This document shows positions 5,707-6,983 of a stretch of DNA of 6,983 nucleotides, in pieces (positions within the stretch are counted from its first letter, which is position 1; each line of letters opens with the position of its first letter). Source of the DNA: Candidatus Uhrbacteria bacterium CG_4_9_14_3_um_filter_36_7. GTDB lineage: Bacteria > Patescibacteriota > Patescibacteriia > UBA9934 > GWF2-40-263. Location of the stretch: assembly GCA_002791255.1 (NCBI GenBank), contig PFWS01000046.1, positions 728 through 7,710 on the forward strand, in the 5' to 3' direction. The notes below the pieces were generated by a model, which did no database searches, was not told the origin of the DNA, and worked only from the letters and a program-made list of their open reading frames with translations. A program made the translations under genes and the position numbers.

Positions 5707-6323
5707 GTCTTTTTTAAAATATATGGTTTAATCGGCCAAAGCATAAGGGAACCAATAAGTGAAATAAAAACGACCAGTAAAATCAAAATAGAAAATCCAT
5801 GAGCACTTGCAAAAAAACCACCTACCATGGCAAATGCCGCACCAGTTAAATCAGTTAAAGTAAAATAAATTCCCCATTCAGTTCCTTCTTTTTTCTTATC
5901 AATATGGCGAGTAAATATGGCCATATAGGTTGGAAATGTAAAGGCTATAAATAATCCAAGAATAAATTGAACTAAATAAAGTTGCAGCGGTGTATTTATA
6001 ACAAGATAAAGAAGAGGGATAGTAGCTGTAATAATACTACAGACAAACATCAACCAAAAATCATCTTTTTCCCCACGAATTTTATCAATTAAATGAGCAA
6101 CTGGGATTTGAAAAATACTTTTAATAAAAAGATAAATACCTGCTGCCAAACCAGCCACAGCTTCATTTCCACCCTGAATAAAATCTTCAATAAAAAGAGC
6201 AAATATCGGACCAAGCAATCCGGCTGCTCCAAGAATAATCGTATCAGAAATAATCAAAAAACGAATCACTGGATTAATATCTCGTAAAAATAAATCAATA
6301 GATTTTATTCCCCGCCTTGCCAT
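5703..6323 (-). CDS. Half-length MFS transporter (six helices)
   Basis: The 206-residue protein has six hydrophobic helices, roughly 19-46, 55-75, 90-110, 113-137, 150-172 and 177-197. Between helices 2 and 3 lies PVAHLIDKIRGEK (74-86), a variant of MFS motif A (GxLaDrxGrk), and helix 4 has GLFIAFTFPTYMAIFTRH. This equals the N-terminal half of a 12-helix MFS transporter. No second half lies next to it: after the stop is the MscS gene, and 182 bases without a gene separate the start from the tRNA gene. The ORF has a clean start, MARRGIKSIDLF, and ends normally with YILKKT. It may act as a dimer, or be a stable remnant of a full-length gene; the substrate is unknown. Its TAA overlaps the MscS TAA in TTAA, leaving no space for a terminator. 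Confidence 0.82.
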   Translation of the reverse strand: MARRGIKSIDLFLRDINPVIRFLIISDTIILGAAGLLGPIFALFIEDFIQGGNEAVAGLAAGIYLFIKSIFQIPVAHLIDKIRGEKDDFWLMFVCSIITATIPLLYLVINTPLQLYLVQFILGLFIAFTFPTYMAIFTRHIDKKKEGTEWGIYFTLTDLTGAAFAMVGGFFASAHGFSILILLVVFISLIGSLMLWPIKPYILKKT

Positions 6324-6370
6324 AGATTATAACTAATAAAACTAGAGTCAAAATAAAAAGAAAGATAATT

Positions 6371-6399
6371 ATTATAATAAAAAAAAGCATAAAGTACAA
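6371..6399 (-). promoter_or_regulatory. Putative promoter of the MFS gene
   Basis: On the minus strand TTGTAC (plus 6394-6399) and a perfect TATAAT (plus 6371-6376) are separated by 17 bases. The start would lie near 6364, giving a leader of about 41 bases. The -10 is inside a 12-base perfect palindrome TTATTATAATAA (6369-6380). A second TATAAT only 2 bases before the ATG is too close to serve this start codon. Confidence 0.5.
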
Positions 6400-6420
6400 A
6401 AATAGAGGTCGCTACTAATC

Positions 6421-6453
6421 AAAAATAAAAAAGATCCTGACAAAAGAATCTTT
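6421..6453 (-). terminator. Rho-independent terminator of the tRNA-Ser unit
   Basis: On the minus strand AAGATTC and GGATCTT (plus 6446-6452 and 6431-6437) form a stem of 7 bp including one G-U pair, extendable by one A-T pair. The loop is 8 bases, and TTTTTTATTTTT follows (the last six T of the series overlap plus 6421-6431). It lies 53 bases past the CCA end of tRNA-Ser(UGA), and ends before the MFS promoter. Confidence 0.8.
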
Positions 6454-6504
6454 ACTTGTTTATATCTTTTATAACCCGCCCTGGTTTCCCGATAAGAAAT
6501 TGTC

Positions 6505-6595
<91 letters not shown>

Positions 6596-6660
6596 AAAAA
6601 TTTGTCTTAATGTAAAATTAATAAATGCCTGATAACACTCTATAAAAGAACAAAATGAGC

Positions 6661-6754
6661 TGGCGGAGAGGGGGGGATTCGAACCCCCGCGCCGAGTAAA
6701 CCCCGACCTAACGGTTTAGCAAACCGCCCCCTTCAACCACTTGGGTACCTCTCC
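6661..6754 (-). tRNA. tRNA-Ser(GCU)
   Basis: The 94-base gene on the minus strand has the same acceptor arms GGAGAGG/CCTCTCC, discriminator G and an encoded CCA. The anticodon stem-loop GCGGT-TTGCTAA-ACCGT gives GCU (plus 6718-6720), reading AGC and AGU. The long variable arm and the T arm GGGGG-TTCGAAT-CCCCC support a class II serine tRNA. It lies 65 bases upstream of tRNA-Ser(UGA), and the two are probably one transcript. Confidence 0.96.
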
Positions 6755-6795
6755 GTATTAAAAAAGTTCTTTAAGTTATTACCCCCACCGGCTTT

Positions 6796-6824
6796 ACAAT
6801 AAAGAAAAAAAACATTTTCATCAA
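6796..6824 (-). promoter_or_regulatory. Putative promoter of the tRNA-Ser pair
   Basis: On the minus strand TTGATG (plus 6819-6824) and TATTGT (plus 6796-6801) are spaced by 17 bases, each matching four of six consensus positions. The start would be near 6789, about 35 bases before tRNA-Ser(GCU). The -35 falls in one arm of the inverted repeat ATCAAG/CTTGAT (6820-6825 and 6833-6838), which may be chance or an operator. Confidence 0.45.
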
Positions 6825-6879
6825 GGGATAAGCTTGATAAAATAAAAAACTTCGTTATTTTCAGTTTATAACTTAATAT

Positions 6880-6948
6880 ATGGAAAACTCTTTAAAAAAA
6901 ATATATTTTTCAGGTTCTATAAGCTTTGAATTACGAAAGTCCTCATAA
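6880..6948 (+). pseudogene. Possible remnant of a nucleoside 2-deoxyribosyltransferase start
   Basis: ATG at 6880 opens a 22-codon ORF, MENSLKKIYFSGSI then SFELRKSS and a stop. The KKIYFSGSI string closely resembles the first beta strand and nucleotide-binding turn of nucleoside 2-deoxyribosyltransferases, which typically read like KIYFAGSI followed by a Gly-Arg-rich stretch. Here the similarity ends after SI and a stop follows within nine codons. No further similarity was seen in other frames to the window edge. A chance match is possible, since only about nine residues support it. Confidence 0.3.
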
Positions 6949-6983
6949 AGCCTAAATATTAAAAAATTGATACAATAACAAAA

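Noticed and set aside
6093..6287. Plus-strand ORF opposite the MFS gene
   Set aside because: It is low-complexity Asn/Lys-rich antisense of membrane helices, with no sign of a domain.

Overview
The window is strongly AT-rich and compact. It holds eight protein genes (one cut by the left edge), one clearly decayed gene and two serine tRNA genes. Short genes, few Shine-Dalgarno sites, a half-length MFS protein, a NUDIX/HD/peptidase E-like cluster and ordinary use of TGA as a stop would suit a Candidatus Patescibacteria (CPR) genome, or another small AT-rich bacterium. That placement is inference. The two tRNA genes encode their CCA ends and the start/stop patterns fit genetic code 11, so the window is bacterial and shows no sign of UGA recoding.

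Left part, minus strand (1-2489): the first 39 codons of a P-loop NTPase run off the left edge. A good intrinsic terminator separates it from a YibE/F-family membrane protein, which is preceded by a HupE/UreJ-type membrane protein. The last two each have a signal peptide, an extracytoplasmic N-terminal domain and a polytopic membrane domain. Both are preceded by the same unusual sequence motif, which suggests shared control.

Middle, minus strand (2507-3874): a former three-gene operon of an HD-domain nucleotidase-like hydrolase, a NUDIX hydrolase and a peptidase E (S51) homologue. The peptidase gene is now a remnant with a one-base frameshift, an in-frame stop where the family usually has Trp, and loss of everything after about residue 90, including the catalytic region. 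The other two look intact and fit nucleotide house-cleaning.

Middle, plus strand (3938-5706): divergent from the HD gene, and sharing with it a palindromic -10 region, is a cytosolic protein resembling the zinc-dependent phospholipase C fold. An MscS-type mechanosensitive channel follows.

Right part, minus strand (5703-6754): a six-helix, half-length MFS transporter converges on the MscS gene so closely that the stop codons overlap. Beyond it lie tRNA-Ser(UGA) and tRNA-Ser(GCU), probably one transcript with its own promoter and a strong terminator. The last 229 bases hold the putative tRNA promoter and a 22-codon plus-strand ORF that may be the remnant of a nucleoside 2-deoxyribosyltransferase start. 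No CRISPR array, insertion sequence, rRNA or phage gene was seen. No convincing new multi-gene system is present; the most unusual items are the decayed peptidase gene, the shared motif before the two membrane-protein genes, and the half-MFS.
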